From Pseudomonas yangonensis (GTDB taxonomy: Bacteria > Pseudomonadota > Gammaproteobacteria > Pseudomonadales > Pseudomonadaceae): DNA of 64,000 nucleotides. The notes below the pieces were generated by a model. It had not been told where the DNA came from. It did not search any database and saw nothing but the letters and a program-made list of their open reading frames with translations. Within the stretch, counting starts at the first letter, position 1, and every line of letters begins with the position of its first letter. Position numbers and translations under genes: made by a program. The stretch lies in contig NZ_BLJU01000003.1 of NCBI RefSeq assembly GCF_009932725.1, positions 310,001 to 374,000 on the forward strand, read 5' to 3'. Below, in pieces: positions 16,399 to 24,931 of the stretch.

Positions 16399-17443
16399 GT
16401 GAAGTTCTCCTTGATTGATCCGCCGGCGGGGTCGCTGTGGCGTGATGGCGGGCCAGCACCAGGTCCCTGGCGTCGTGCTGTGGCTGGCCGAGCCAGGTGG
16501 TGTAACCCAGGCGAGCCTGGCCATTGAGGCGCAGCGCGGGGACTTCCTCGCGCTGCAGTACGAGATTCAGTTGCCAGTCCAGTTCGTCGCCCTGGTATTC
16601 GGCGACCCAGGCCACCAGCGCGGCGAATGAGTCGCCGTCGGGCAGCATGGCGTTGTATTGCTCGAGCGTCAGCGGACCGAAGCAGATGCGGAAGCTGTGC
16701 TGGCGGTCCCAGACCTGGCTGCCCAGGCAGAAGTCCACGCCCAGCTGGCTGGACTCCACGCCCAGGCGCGTGCGCTCGGGCAGGCTGAGCCAGCTGCCGG
16801 CGTATTCCTCGATCTGCACCGGCACGCCGAAGTAATCGGCGAGGATCGCCTTGAGGCCATCGGGGTAACGCGTCTGCGCGGCCAGGTGACCGCTGTAGTG
16901 CAGCTTCGCCGCATCGTCCAGCAAGCCCCGCTGGCGCAGGCTGGGCATACCGCGACCGCTGAAGGCGGCCAGGCGAGCCGACCAGTAATCGTCGTCGGGG
17001 CGGTCATGGCTGACGGTCGGCCGGGCCTCGGCCCAGGCACGATAGAACAGGGTCAGCAGGCGATGATGGAACAGGTCGAGGAAGTGCTTGCTGGTGCTGT
17101 CGGCGTGGTTACGCTGGCGCTCGCGCACGTACTCGGTCAGGTGCAGTGGCAGCGGCCCGTTGGGCCCACCGAGGCCGAAGAAATACTGTTCCAGACGTGC
17201 CGGTCGCTCGTCGCTGGCTGGGGTCACAGCGGCCAGCGTAGCCGGGGCGAAGGTGCCCTCCTGGCGCTGCCCGAGGCGCAGCGGATCGTCTGCCAGGCGC
17301 CGGGAACGCCCCAGGCGCGGCAAATGCGGGTGCTCGTTCTCGATGCGTCGCAGAGCCTGGAAGAAGTCGTACTCCCAGGGCTGCGCCTGCATCTGTGCAA
17401 GCGTGTCTAGAGGTTCGGACGACGGCCGGGCCGGGCTTTCCAT
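16391..17443 (-). CDS. tssG: T6SS baseplate protein TssG
   Basis: 350 residues, start [15 protein letters not shown] at 17443. Family features are WEYDFFQALRRIE near the N-terminus and FFGLGGPNGPLPLHLTEYV around residue 90. TssG joins TssF and TssE in the baseplate wedge. It overlaps the tssF end by 37 bases and the clpV start by 8, indicating translational coupling. Confidence 0.93.
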   Translation of the reverse strand: MESPARPSSEPLDTLAQMQAQPWEYDFFQALRRIENEHPHLPRLGRSRRLADDPLRLGQRQEGTFAPATLAAVTPASDERPARLEQYFFGLGGPNGPLPLHLTEYVRERQRNHADSTSKHFLDLFHHRLLTLFYRAWAEARPTVSHDRPDDDYWSARLAAFSGRGMPSLRQRGLLDDAAKLHYSGHLAAQTRYPDGLKAILADYFGVPVQIEEYAGSWLSLPERTRLGVESSQLGVDFCLGSQVWDRQHSFRICFGPLTLEQYNAMLPDGDSFAALVAWVAEYQGDELDWQLNLVLQREEVPALRLNGQARLGYTTWLGQPQHDARDLVLARHHATATPPADQSRRTSHG

Positions 17444-19266
17444 CGCATGATCTCGCCGCGCTCGGTGCTGCGCAGCACCGTCTCGGTAAAGCTGTTGAGG
17501 GATACGTAGCGCGCCAGGAAACGCTCGAACACTGCGCCGAGGAGAAACACCCCGGTACCGCGGAAGGCGTTCTCGTCGAACTCCAGGGTGATTTCCAGAC
17601 CCCGGCCGAAGACGATCGGCCCGGGCATCGGCAGGCGCCGCGTGCAGGGTTTGGCGCTGACTTCGCGCAGGCCTTCGATCTGCAGCTGCAACGCCGGATT
17701 CTGCACATCGCCATACAGCCGCAGCATCTCGCGCAGGGCAGCGGCGCCCTGGCCCTGCTCGGCCAGTGACAGGTAGTTCAGTGACAGCTGGCTGATCAGC
17801 CGCCAGGCCTGGTTGTCGTGCGCCGGGCTGGGGCGCGGACGGCTCGGCCCGGCCACGCAGCGCACGCTCTGCACCGGCGCACTGTCGGCCAGGGTGAAGT
17901 CGCTCTTGCCGCTGCCGACGCTCATGAACAGCGGCAGGTCGCGGTTGGTGCACAGGGCGCTGAGACCGAGCTGGCGCAGGTCATGGCGATACGGCGCCTG
18001 GTGGCTGTCGACCAGGCTGATGAAGGTTTCGCTGCCCACATAGCTGGATCGCGTGCCGTTGCGGCGCTGCTGCGCCGACAGTACGCGCGGCTCGCGGCGC
18101 ACGATGTAGTAGGCCTGATCGCGCCCATAGCGCGCGGGGTCACGCACGGCATAGAAGGGCAGGAAGGTCTGCTCCGGGCCACTGCCATGGCCGCTGACGC
18201 TGCGCAGCGAATGAATCTCGAAGTCCATGGGGCGCGTGCGGTCGGCAATGGCGTGGTGCTCGTGCACCTTGTCGCTCAGGTGGATGCGATCCAGGCGACG
18301 TGGGAACAGGTTGATCGCCGGGGTGCAGAACGGCAGGAACTGGCTGGCGTCGACCTGGTTCTGCAGGTGGCTGTCGAGGCGATCGAACAGCACGATCAAC
18401 TCCAGCTCGTTGCCGCTGCACTGACGCACGGCGCGGCGCAGATTGCAGAAGTCGACGAACAGAAAACGCTGCGGCAGGGCGAAGTACTCCTGCAGCAGGC
18501 GATAGCCCTGGAAGGCCTGCGGTACTACCGGCAGCGCCGCCTCGGCATCATCGAAGCCGCACGGGCGCAAGGCGTCGGCCGGCAGCCGTTCGACCCAGTC
18601 GCGCCCCGGCTGACGGGCGAACACCGCGACGCGGTTGCCCAGCAGTTGCTCGTAGAGACGAAACGGCAACTCGTCGAGGCCGTTGAGGTACAGCGGCAGG
18701 TTGTCCAGATCCAGGCTGGCGAAGGGTATTTCGGCGCCGCTGCGCAGAGTGATGCGCAGGGCAGCCTTGGCGCGCGGCTCGCTGGCGGCCAGGCGGCCAA
18801 GCGTCGCGGCAGGATTGCTGATGTATTCGGCGTCCGCCACCTGCAGCGGCCACAGGGTCACCGGGTGTGCGGTGCGGTATTCGCAGGGGGTCTGGCTGTC
18901 CTTGCCGAGGGTGGCGCGCAGCACGCTGTCGCGCGGCAGGTTGAAGCTGCCGTTGAGCGCGCCATCGTTGGCATCGGTGTGCAGCTGCACCACGGTCATC
19001 GACGGTGTCGGCGCCAGGTAATGCGGGTAGGCGATTTCCAGCAGATTGTGGGTGAACACCGGGTACTCGGCGTCGAGCTTGAGCTGCACGCGTGCGGTCA
19101 GCCAGGCGAAGCCCTCCAGCAGGCGCTCGACGTAGGGGTCGGTGCACTCGATGCCGGACAGGCTGAGGCGGCTGGCGATCTTCGGGTATTCGCGGGCGAA
19201 CTCGGCCGCGCCATCGCGAATGTGTTGCAGCTCCTGGTTGTACAGCTCCAGCAAACGCGGGTTCAT
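17407..19266 (-). CDS. tssF: T6SS baseplate protein TssF
   Basis: 619 residues, start [31 protein letters not shown] at 19266. The N-terminal segment, and [22 protein letters not shown] just after it, are diagnostic of TssF/ImpG. It forms the baseplate wedge with TssG and TssE. Its start overlaps the tssE end by four bases (ATGA). Confidence 0.95.
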   Translation of the reverse strand: MNPRLLELYNQELQHIRDGAAEFAREYPKIASRLSLSGIECTDPYVERLLEGFAWLTARVQLKLDAEYPVFTHNLLEIAYPHYLAPTPSMTVVQLHTDANDGALNGSFNLPRDSVLRATLGKDSQTPCEYRTAHPVTLWPLQVADAEYISNPAATLGRLAASEPRAKAALRITLRSGAEIPFASLDLDNLPLYLNGLDELPFRLYEQLLGNRVAVFARQPGRDWVERLPADALRPCGFDDAEAALPVVPQAFQGYRLLQEYFALPQRFLFVDFCNLRRAVRQCSGNELELIVLFDRLDSHLQNQVDASQFLPFCTPAINLFPRRLDRIHLSDKVHEHHAIADRTRPMDFEIHSLRSVSGHGSGPEQTFLPFYAVRDPARYGRDQAYYIVRREPRVLSAQQRRNGTRSSYVGSETFISLVDSHQAPYRHDLRQLGLSALCTNRDLPLFMSVGSGKSDFTLADSAPVQSVRCVAGPSRPRPSPAHDNQAWRLISQLSLNYLSLAEQGQGAAALREMLRLYGDVQNPALQLQIEGLREVSAKPCTRRLPMPGPIVFGRGLEITLEFDENAFRGTGVFLLGAVFERFLARYVSLNSFTETVLRSTERGEIMRWKARPGRRPNL

Positions 19267-19778
19267 GAGCGTCTCCGCTGCGTGGCGGGCAGCACCTGCA
19301 CATGGCCGGACTCCAGATCCAGCTCGGTGCGCAACAGCAAGGGCAGGGGCGCCGGCTGGGCCCACAGGTCGCCCTGGATCTCGAAGCTCAGCGCGTTGTG
19401 GTTCATCTGTTCCTGACCGACATGCGCCCGCACCCGCACGCTATGGGCGAGGATGCGCGGCTCGAAAGTGACGATGGCGCGCTGGATCAGGCTCTCCAGG
19501 GCGGCGATGTCGATCCCGGACACACTGCTGCCGGCCAATGCCGGCAGGCCATAGTTGATCACCGAGGTGCCGGCTGGCGTGTGCCGCGTGGCATCGGCAT
19601 CGAGCAGAGCGATGGTGTTGAACAGCCAGGTCAGATCACGCAGCACCGAGGCCTTGAGCTGGCTTAGCGACAGCACGCGACGATCCGCGCTTTCCTGCGC
19701 ATTGCCGGGATCATCGTCGGTCAGGCGGTCGAGCAGCGATGGCTGCAGGCGCTCGCGCGGGGTCATGGGACTGGTCAT
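19263..19778 (-). CDS. tssE: T6SS baseplate protein TssE (gp25-like)
   Basis: 171 residues from ATG 19778; a second ATG four codons in (19766) is possible and neither has a strong ribosome site. The N-terminus [18 protein letters not shown] and the middle block [39 protein letters not shown] are typical of the gp25-like family. It initiates sheath assembly at the baseplate. It follows the candidate Tae4 immunity gene by only 8 bases, so the effector pair is embedded inside the structural operon. Confidence 0.93.
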   Translation of the reverse strand: MTSPMTPRERLQPSLLDRLTDDDPGNAQESADRRVLSLSQLKASVLRDLTWLFNTIALLDADATRHTPAGTSVINYGLPALAGSSVSGIDIAALESLIQRAIVTFEPRILAHSVRVRAHVGQEQMNHNALSFEIQGDLWAQPAPLPLLLRTELDLESGHVQVLPATQRRRS

Positions 19779-19786
19779 TTGCAGGT

Positions 19787-20239
19787 TTACCAGTCGAACA
19801 TCGCGGTGTAGCTCTTCTGATCGCCGACACCACGCAGGCAACTGGCACTCTGCGCCAGCACCGATGGCTCCAGCTGGCCCCTGATCAGTCGAATGGCCTT
19901 GTATTGCGAACGGCACTCCAGCTTGCTGTCCGCCACGGGGGCTACATGCAGCACCATGACGATCGGCACATCCTGAAAGGTCTCGACATGCGCCTGGCCA
20001 TCCTTGCCGACGCTGAAATGACAGGGCGAGGCAATGTCCAGCGGCAGTACGCTCTGGTCTGGCTTGCGCAATACGCAGGCCTGGCCGGCGCTCTCCAGCC
20101 GATAAGTCTGCCCTGCCAGATCCACGTGCTGCGGATAGTCGGAATTGCCTGCGGCAGGCGGGGGAGTCGATTCGGCACAGGCACAAAGACTGGTCAGCAT
20201 GCCGAGCAGCAGTATGGGTGTACGCAGGCGCTTGCTCAT
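19787..20239 (-). CDS. Lipoprotein, candidate immunity to the Tae4 amidase
   Basis: 150 residues. A lipoprotein signal peptide ends in LCAC with the lipidated Cys at residue 21, so the mature protein should be in the periplasm. The body has several Cys residues (ACVLRK, PCHF, LECRSQ, SCLRGVG) that could form disulfides. It overlaps the tae4 stop by four bases (ATGA), the usual effector/immunity arrangement, and periplasmic location is where Tae4 acts. I do not see a clear match to the Tai4 fold I know, so the immunity role rests on context. Confidence 0.7.
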   Translation of the reverse strand: MSKRLRTPILLLGMLTSLCACAESTPPPAAGNSDYPQHVDLAGQTYRLESAGQACVLRKPDQSVLPLDIASPCHFSVGKDGQAHVETFQDVPIVMVLHVAPVADSKLECRSQYKAIRLIRGQLEPSVLAQSASCLRGVGDQKSYTAMFDW

Positions 20240-20694
20240 GCCAGCTCCCAGAACCAGACCTGCCGGGCCATGTGCCTCGGGTCATCGTAACGGCCTGCGG
20301 TAAAGCCGCGCTTCCACAGATCGATGTGGTCGCCCGTGCGCTCATCGACGGTCTGTCCGGCTTGCTGAAAGCAGTCCTTGAAGAAGATCAGTCCGCTCTT
20401 GTCGGCCAGCTTGAGACGATCCTGTGCACTGCCACCGATGATCAGCGGTCGGCCCAGGTGATGTTTCCACAACCAGTTGGCCAGTGATTCGGCGCCCCTG
20501 GCATGTGCATGAGCACATTTGGGTTCGGTGTAGGTGGCCTTGTTGACCTTGATGGTCTGCTCGGCATTGAGCGCGTAGCTCATGCGAATGGCGCATTGGT
20601 TCGCCCATGGGCCATCACATACCTTGCCGTCGGGATACTCGTCCCAGATCTTGAGATATTCGTTCCACAGATTGATAAACGATGGCTTGGCCAT
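20236..20694 (-). CDS. tae4: T6SS amidase effector Tae4
   Basis: 152 residues. The block [17 protein letters not shown] places the presumed catalytic Cys at residue 34, and TGDHIDLW supplies His123 and Asp125. [13 protein letters not shown] and GLIFFKDCF are further Tae4 signatures. Tae4 enzymes cut the D-Glu to mDAP bond of peptidoglycan stem peptides in the target periplasm after T6SS delivery, typically via Hcp. It lies directly downstream of hcp (79 bases), consistent with Hcp-dependent loading. It has no signal peptide, as expected for a T6SS cargo. Confidence 0.93.
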   Translation of the reverse strand: MAKPSFINLWNEYLKIWDEYPDGKVCDGPWANQCAIRMSYALNAEQTIKVNKATYTEPKCAHAHARGAESLANWLWKHHLGRPLIIGGSAQDRLKLADKSGLIFFKDCFQQAGQTVDERTGDHIDLWKRGFTAGRYDDPRHMARQVWFWELA

Positions 20695-20773
20695 GAAACA
20701 GTCTCAGTACTGGATGAATCGGAGTCTTCCCAATTCCGGACGCCCCGGCGCAAGCGCCGGGGGCGGCAGCGCA

Positions 20774-21262
20774 TCAGATCTTGACGTTGGAACGGATGTT
20801 CCAGCCGTACTTGATCGGGCCGCCTTCCTTGGTGCCGTCGGCTTTCTGCGGCTGGTAGTCGACCGTGACCTTGGCGAAGTTCAGGGTGATGTTCTCGATC
20901 AGGCGATCGTCGTTGCCCGAACCGCCGGTGCTCAGCGAGGAGATCAGCACTTCTTCGAGGTTGATGATCAGGTATTCGACCTGGGTATCACCGCCCGCCT
21001 TGCGCACGGTCAGGGTGACCTTGGGCACGTGCTTGCCGCTGGAGCAATGCATCATCAGGTTGGGGGTAGCCTTGTCGACGTACTTGGTCAGCGACAGATC
21101 CTGAATGCTCACCTTGCCCGCGCCACCACCGGTGCCGGTGTGCATGTTGCCGGACTGGGACATGCCCCAGCTCCAGTTGAGCACTTCGATTTCGTCCTTG
21201 TGGGTCTTGTCCTGAGACTCGCCCTTGATGTCACCGATCTTGATGAAGATATCGACAGCCAT
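20774..21262 (-). CDS. hcp: T6SS tube protein Hcp (TssD)
   Basis: 162 residues. The start is MAVDIFIKIGDIKGES at 21262 behind CAGGAGAAAAC. Hcp1-type features are the EIEVLNWSWGMSQSG and FAKVTVDYQPQ blocks, and the length equals Hcp1 of P. aeruginosa. Hexamers stack into the inner tube and also carry small effectors such as Tae4. It is separated from tssC by 156 bases that hold a REP-type hairpin. Confidence 0.96.
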   Translation of the reverse strand: MAVDIFIKIGDIKGESQDKTHKDEIEVLNWSWGMSQSGNMHTGTGGGAGKVSIQDLSLTKYVDKATPNLMMHCSSGKHVPKVTLTVRKAGGDTQVEYLIINLEEVLISSLSTGGSGNDDRLIENITLNFAKVTVDYQPQKADGTKEGGPIKYGWNIRSNVKI

Positions 21263-21364
21263 GTTTTCTCCTGAGGTGGCATGGGCCACTGCGTAAATTT
21301 AGGGATGACCCTGGTCATCTCACTCGCCTTGCAAATCCATCGACCTGTCCCGTACGACGTTGCG

Positions 21365-21405
21365 CTTCAGCCGCAAGCGGCTCGCGGCTGAAGCCGCTCC
21401 TACGG
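21365..21405 (-). repeat. REP-type palindromic element between tssC and hcp
   Basis: A 10-bp perfect stem CTTCAGCCGC / GCGGCTGAAG (21365-21374 and 21384-21393) is followed by the GTAGGAGCGGCTT head typical of pseudomonad REPs, read on the minus strand. On the tssBC-hcp transcript it would form a stable hairpin that could separate or stabilise the hcp message. Confidence 0.75.
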
Positions 21406-21418
21406 GTTGTCGGTCGAG

Positions 21419-22912
21419 TTATGCGCCCTTGGCCGACGGCAGCTTGGAAACCAGCCGCAGCGACACCGTTAGCCCTTCGAGCTGGTAGTGCGGGCGCAGG
21501 TAGAACTTCGAGTTGTAGTAACCCGGGTTGCCCTCCACTTCTTCCACCACCACTTCGGCGGCGGCCAGCGGGTGCTGCGCCTTGGTGGTTTCGGTGGAGT
21601 GCGCCGGGTCACCGTCGACGTACTTGAGGATCCAGTCCTGCAGCCACAGCTGCATCTCGTCGCGTTCCTTGAACGAGCCGATCTTGTCGCGAACGATGCA
21701 CTTGAGGTAATGCGCGAAGCGGCAGGTGGCGAACAGGTACGGCAGGCGCGCGGCCAGGTTGGCGTTGGCGGTGGCGTCCGGATCGTCGTACTCGGCCGGC
21801 TTCTGCAGCGACTGCGCACCGATGAAGGCGGCGAAATCGGTGTTCTTCTTGTGCAGCAGCGGCATGAAACCGTTCTTCGCCAGCTCGGCCTCGCGGCGGT
21901 CGGAGATGGCGATCTCGGTCGGGCATTTCATGTCCACGCCACCGTCGTCGGTGGGGAAGGTGTGCGCCGGCAGGTTCGGCACTTCGCCGCCGGACTCGAC
22001 GCCACGGATGCGCGAGCACCAGCCGTAGTGCTTGAAGGAACGGTTGATGTTCACCGCCATGGCGTAGGCGGCATTGGCCCAGGTGTACTTGCTGCTGTCG
22101 GCGCCGTCGGTGTTTTCCTCGAAGGCGAAGGCCTCCACCGGATCGGTCTTGGCGCCATACGGCAGACGGGCGAGGAAGCGCGGCATGGTCAGGCCGATGT
22201 AGCGCGAATCCTCGGACTCGCGCAGCGAGCGCCAGCCGGCGTATTCCGGGGTGGTGAAAATCTTGGTCAGGTCACGCGGGTTGGACAGCTCCTGCCAGGA
22301 GCCCATGCCCATCACCGTCGGCGAGGCGGCCGCGATGAAAGGCGCGTGCATCGCCGCGCAGACCTTGGACAGCTCGCCGAGCAGCTCGACATCGGGCGGC
22401 GACTGATCGAAGTAATAATCGCCTACCAGGCAGCCGTACGGCTCGCCACCGAACTGGCCGTATTCCTCTTCGTAGAGCTTCTTGAACACCGGGCTCTGGT
22501 CCCAGGCGGTACCCTTGAATTTCTTCAGGGTCTTGTGCAGCTCCGGCTTGGAGATGTTGAGCACGCGAATCTTCAGCTGCTCGTCGCTCTCGGTGTTGTT
22601 CACCAAGTAGTGCAGGCCACGCCAGGCGCTTTCCACCTGCTGGAAGTCGCTGTGGTGGATGATCTGGTTGACCTGTGCGGTGAGCTTGGCGTCGATGGCG
22701 GCGATGATCGACTCGATGGACTTGATCGCATCGTTGGAGATCAGATCGGTCTGCGCCAGAGCCTGTTCAGCCAGGGTACGCACGGCCGTTTCCACCGCTT
22801 CCTTGGCGCGCTCGGTCTTGGGTTTGAATTCCTGCATCAGCAGCGAGGCGAATTCGCTGGTCTGCTCGGTGCTGGCCAGTGCGGCCTGGTCGTGTTGCAA
22901 CTGTTCGCTCAT
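21419..22912 (-). CDS. tssC: T6SS contractile sheath large subunit TssC (VipB)
   Basis: 497 residues. Diagnostic stretches are the central FDQSPPDVELLGELSKVCAAMHAPFIAAASP and WRSLRESEDSRYIGLTMPRFLARLPYG, and a C-terminal segment ending LRLVSKLPSAKGA. Together with TssB it forms the contractile sheath recycled by ClpV. It starts 14 bases after tssB. Confidence 0.96.
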   Translation of the reverse strand: MSEQLQHDQAALASTEQTSEFASLLMQEFKPKTERAKEAVETAVRTLAEQALAQTDLISNDAIKSIESIIAAIDAKLTAQVNQIIHHSDFQQVESAWRGLHYLVNNTESDEQLKIRVLNISKPELHKTLKKFKGTAWDQSPVFKKLYEEEYGQFGGEPYGCLVGDYYFDQSPPDVELLGELSKVCAAMHAPFIAAASPTVMGMGSWQELSNPRDLTKIFTTPEYAGWRSLRESEDSRYIGLTMPRFLARLPYGAKTDPVEAFAFEENTDGADSSKYTWANAAYAMAVNINRSFKHYGWCSRIRGVESGGEVPNLPAHTFPTDDGGVDMKCPTEIAISDRREAELAKNGFMPLLHKKNTDFAAFIGAQSLQKPAEYDDPDATANANLAARLPYLFATCRFAHYLKCIVRDKIGSFKERDEMQLWLQDWILKYVDGDPAHSTETTKAQHPLAAAEVVVEEVEGNPGYYNSKFYLRPHYQLEGLTVSLRLVSKLPSAKGA

Positions 22913-22926
22913 GGTGGTCTTCCGAA

Positions 22927-23442
22927 TCAGGCCTGGGGCTCGTTGTCCTGGGGTTTCGGCGCGCTGGCCAGGGCCTGCAGCAATGCAGGGTCCTTGATCG
23001 CCTTCATGATCACGTCCTCGGCACCGGTCTTGCCGTCCATGTAGGTCAGCAGGTTGGCCAGCTGGGTACGGGCCTCCAGCAGCTGGTTGAGGGCGTCCAC
23101 CTGGCGCGCCACGGCGGCCGGGCTGAAGTCGTCCATGCTCTGGAAGGTCATGTCGATGCTCAGGTTGCCTTCGCCGGTCAGCTCGTTGGGCACGTTGAAC
23201 GCCACACGCGGCTTCATCGCCTTGAGGCGCGAGTCGAAGTTGTCGACATCGATTTCCAGGAACTTGCGATCGGCCACCGCCGGCAGCGGCTCGGCCGGCT
23301 TGCCGGTGAGGTCGGACATGACGCCCATGACGAAGGGCAGCTGGACCTTTTTCTCGGCGCCGTAGAGTTCGACGTCATATTCGATCTGCACACGGGGCGC
23401 GCGATTGCGCGCGATGAATTTCTGAGAACTGCTGTTCGCCAT
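22927..23442 (-). CDS. tssB: T6SS contractile sheath small subunit TssB (VipA)
   Basis: 171 residues. It begins MANSSSQKFIARNRAPRVQIEYDVE with LPFVMGVMSDLTGKPAEPLP and DNFDSRLKAMKPRVAF following, all strongly conserved in TssB. It forms the sheath protomer with TssC, and the C-terminal helix interacts with ClpV. A GGAGAGA-type site precedes the ATG. Confidence 0.96.
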   Translation of the reverse strand: MANSSSQKFIARNRAPRVQIEYDVELYGAEKKVQLPFVMGVMSDLTGKPAEPLPAVADRKFLEIDVDNFDSRLKAMKPRVAFNVPNELTGEGNLSIDMTFQSMDDFSPAAVARQVDALNQLLEARTQLANLLTYMDGKTGAEDVIMKAIKDPALLQALASAPKPQDNEPQA

Positions 23443-23533
23443 GCTTTCTCTCCTGGTCGCCTGACGCGACGCGGCGTGTCGGCCACCGGCCGTCTACGGT
23501 AAAGCGTGATCCCGCATACCTGGGCCAGTCGGC

Positions 23534-24550
23534 CTAGTACTCGTCGGGGCCGCGCAGGTTTTCGAACTGGCTCATGCCATCGGGTATGAGGTTGCGCACG
23601 ATGGTCGCGAAGTCGGCATTGACCAGGCTGCGAGCCCGGTTGAGCAGCACCGGCAACGGGCTGGAAGGCTCGTGGCGGGCGTAGTAGGTGAGAATCCGCT
23701 CCAGGCTCCTGAGCACGTCATCGCGATTGGCGATTTCGCCGTTGGCATGTATCGCGGGTGCTGACGCGGTCTGCATCGGCGCCTCGCTGAAGACTTCGGT
23801 ATGTGCCGAGTGGTCCTCTGCGCCTGCCGCGGCAGGGCTGTCGCCGAGTACCTGCAGGGCCAGCTTGAGCGGTTGCTGCAGCGCCGAGAGTTCCACGCCC
23901 TGAGCGGAACCGACCTGCTCGCTGACCAGACGCTCGATGGCGTCCAGGCTGTGCAGGGCTCGGTTCAGCGCTTCGTGAGTGAGCTGCAGGGCGTCGCTGT
24001 CGGCGTCCTGCAAGGCGCCGCCGAGCTCTTCGATGCTGAGGCTTTCATTGCTGGCAGGGTGCAGACCGGCGGCGTTCAGCGCCGCGCGCAGGGTGATATT
24101 GCCGAACACCCGCGAACGCACCAGCACGGCGTTGCGCAGCAAACCGAGGTTGGTTTCGCAGGTAAGGCCGGAGAGCGTGTTGATGCGAACGGTGGGATCA
24201 TTGTCGTCGTCAGCGTCGAGCTGCGGGTGGATTTCAGGCCAGTAGCGCGTGAGCAGTTCGAGGATCAATTCCAGGCTGTCGGCCAGGCCTTCGACTCCGC
24301 GCAAAGCCAGGCGGCTCTGCAGCAGGTAATGGGTGATGCGCAAATCCTTGCTGCGCTGCAGAAGAGCGTAACAGGCCTGTTCAAGCTGGCGCCATTGCGG
24401 CGGTTCAGCGGCCTGGATGGCATCGCCCATGCTGCGCTCGGGACGCCCCAGCGCATCGCGCTCGAGCTGGAGAAAGTCGCTGTCGTATTCCAGATCTTCA
24501 CCGCACGGCGAAGTATCCGAAACGGCGGCGAGCAACAACGAATTCTCCAC
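23534..24550 (-). CDS. tssA: T6SS assembly protein TssA (ImpA type, TssA1)
   Basis: 338 residues from a GTG at 24550 (VENSLLLAAVSDTSPCGEDLEYD). The AAGGAG ribosome site at 24560-24565 is correctly placed for this GTG; the ATG at 24604 would give a 22-residue extension not seen in the family as I remember it. The N-terminal ImpA domain has SPCGEDLEYDSDF, and the C-terminus has IANRDDVLRSLERILTYYARHEPSSPLP and NRARSLV. It coordinates tube/sheath priming at the baseplate. It is the first gene of the minus-strand T6SS operon, divergent from fha. Confidence 0.9.
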   Translation of the reverse strand: MENSLLLAAVSDTSPCGEDLEYDSDFLQLERDALGRPERSMGDAIQAAEPPQWRQLEQACYALLQRSKDLRITHYLLQSRLALRGVEGLADSLELILELLTRYWPEIHPQLDADDDNDPTVRINTLSGLTCETNLGLLRNAVLVRSRVFGNITLRAALNAAGLHPASNESLSIEELGGALQDADSDALQLTHEALNRALHSLDAIERLVSEQVGSAQGVELSALQQPLKLALQVLGDSPAAAGAEDHSAHTEVFSEAPMQTASAPAIHANGEIANRDDVLRSLERILTYYARHEPSSPLPVLLNRARSLVNADFATIVRNLIPDGMSQFENLRGPDEY

Positions 24551-24931
24551 GGATTCGATCTCCTTATCGATTTGAACTGCGTCACATAAGCGCCCTAACT
24601 TCATCCTGGCCGGCACTTTGCCAATTAACGTTTAATGTTAATTGGCCACTACGCATTGTCGATGGTGTCGCGCATTTTTTAACTTAAAAATATATAAAGT
24701 CAAGGTAGTATGATGACCGCTCAGAACCTTTGTGAACTTGGGCATAGTTTCGTCAAGTTGTGAGCTTGCGCACATACTTGAACCCCGGAACAATAGGTAA
24801 GATCGCGTGCTTTCGTGTTGTAGAGCACCGTTGACGGACGTTTCAGCAGGGCTCACATTTGCCTGAAAGCCTCGTGAATAAAGGCTTTCACGGCTTTTAA
24901 AGTGTCAAAAAGAGCCGGGCAGGGAGGCCAC
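24551..24931. promoter_or_regulatory. Divergent regulatory region between tssA and fha
   Basis: These 381 bases hold no convincing gene. An AT-rich core lies at about 24675-24715. A minus-strand TTGACT (24698-24703) could serve tssA with a poor -10, and a plus-strand TTGACG (24831-24836) with CACATT 17 bases on could serve fha. A CCAGGATGA motif on the minus strand (24601-24609) resembles an RsmA/CsrA site in the tssA leader. A stem GAAAGCCT/AGGCTTTC (24865-24889) lies in the fha leader. In P. aeruginosa the H1-T6SS fha1 and tssA1 leaders are RsmA-repressed, so similar control is plausible. Confidence 0.55.

Noticed and set aside
17818..19416. A 532-codon plus-strand frame opposite tssF
   Set aside because: tssF on the other strand has full family conservation; this frame shows none.
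24606..24621. TGGC-N8-TTGC match to a sigma-54 promoter toward fha
   Set aside because: It lies more than 300 bases before fha, no sigma-54 activator gene (VasH type) is present in the locus, and one such match is expected by chance.
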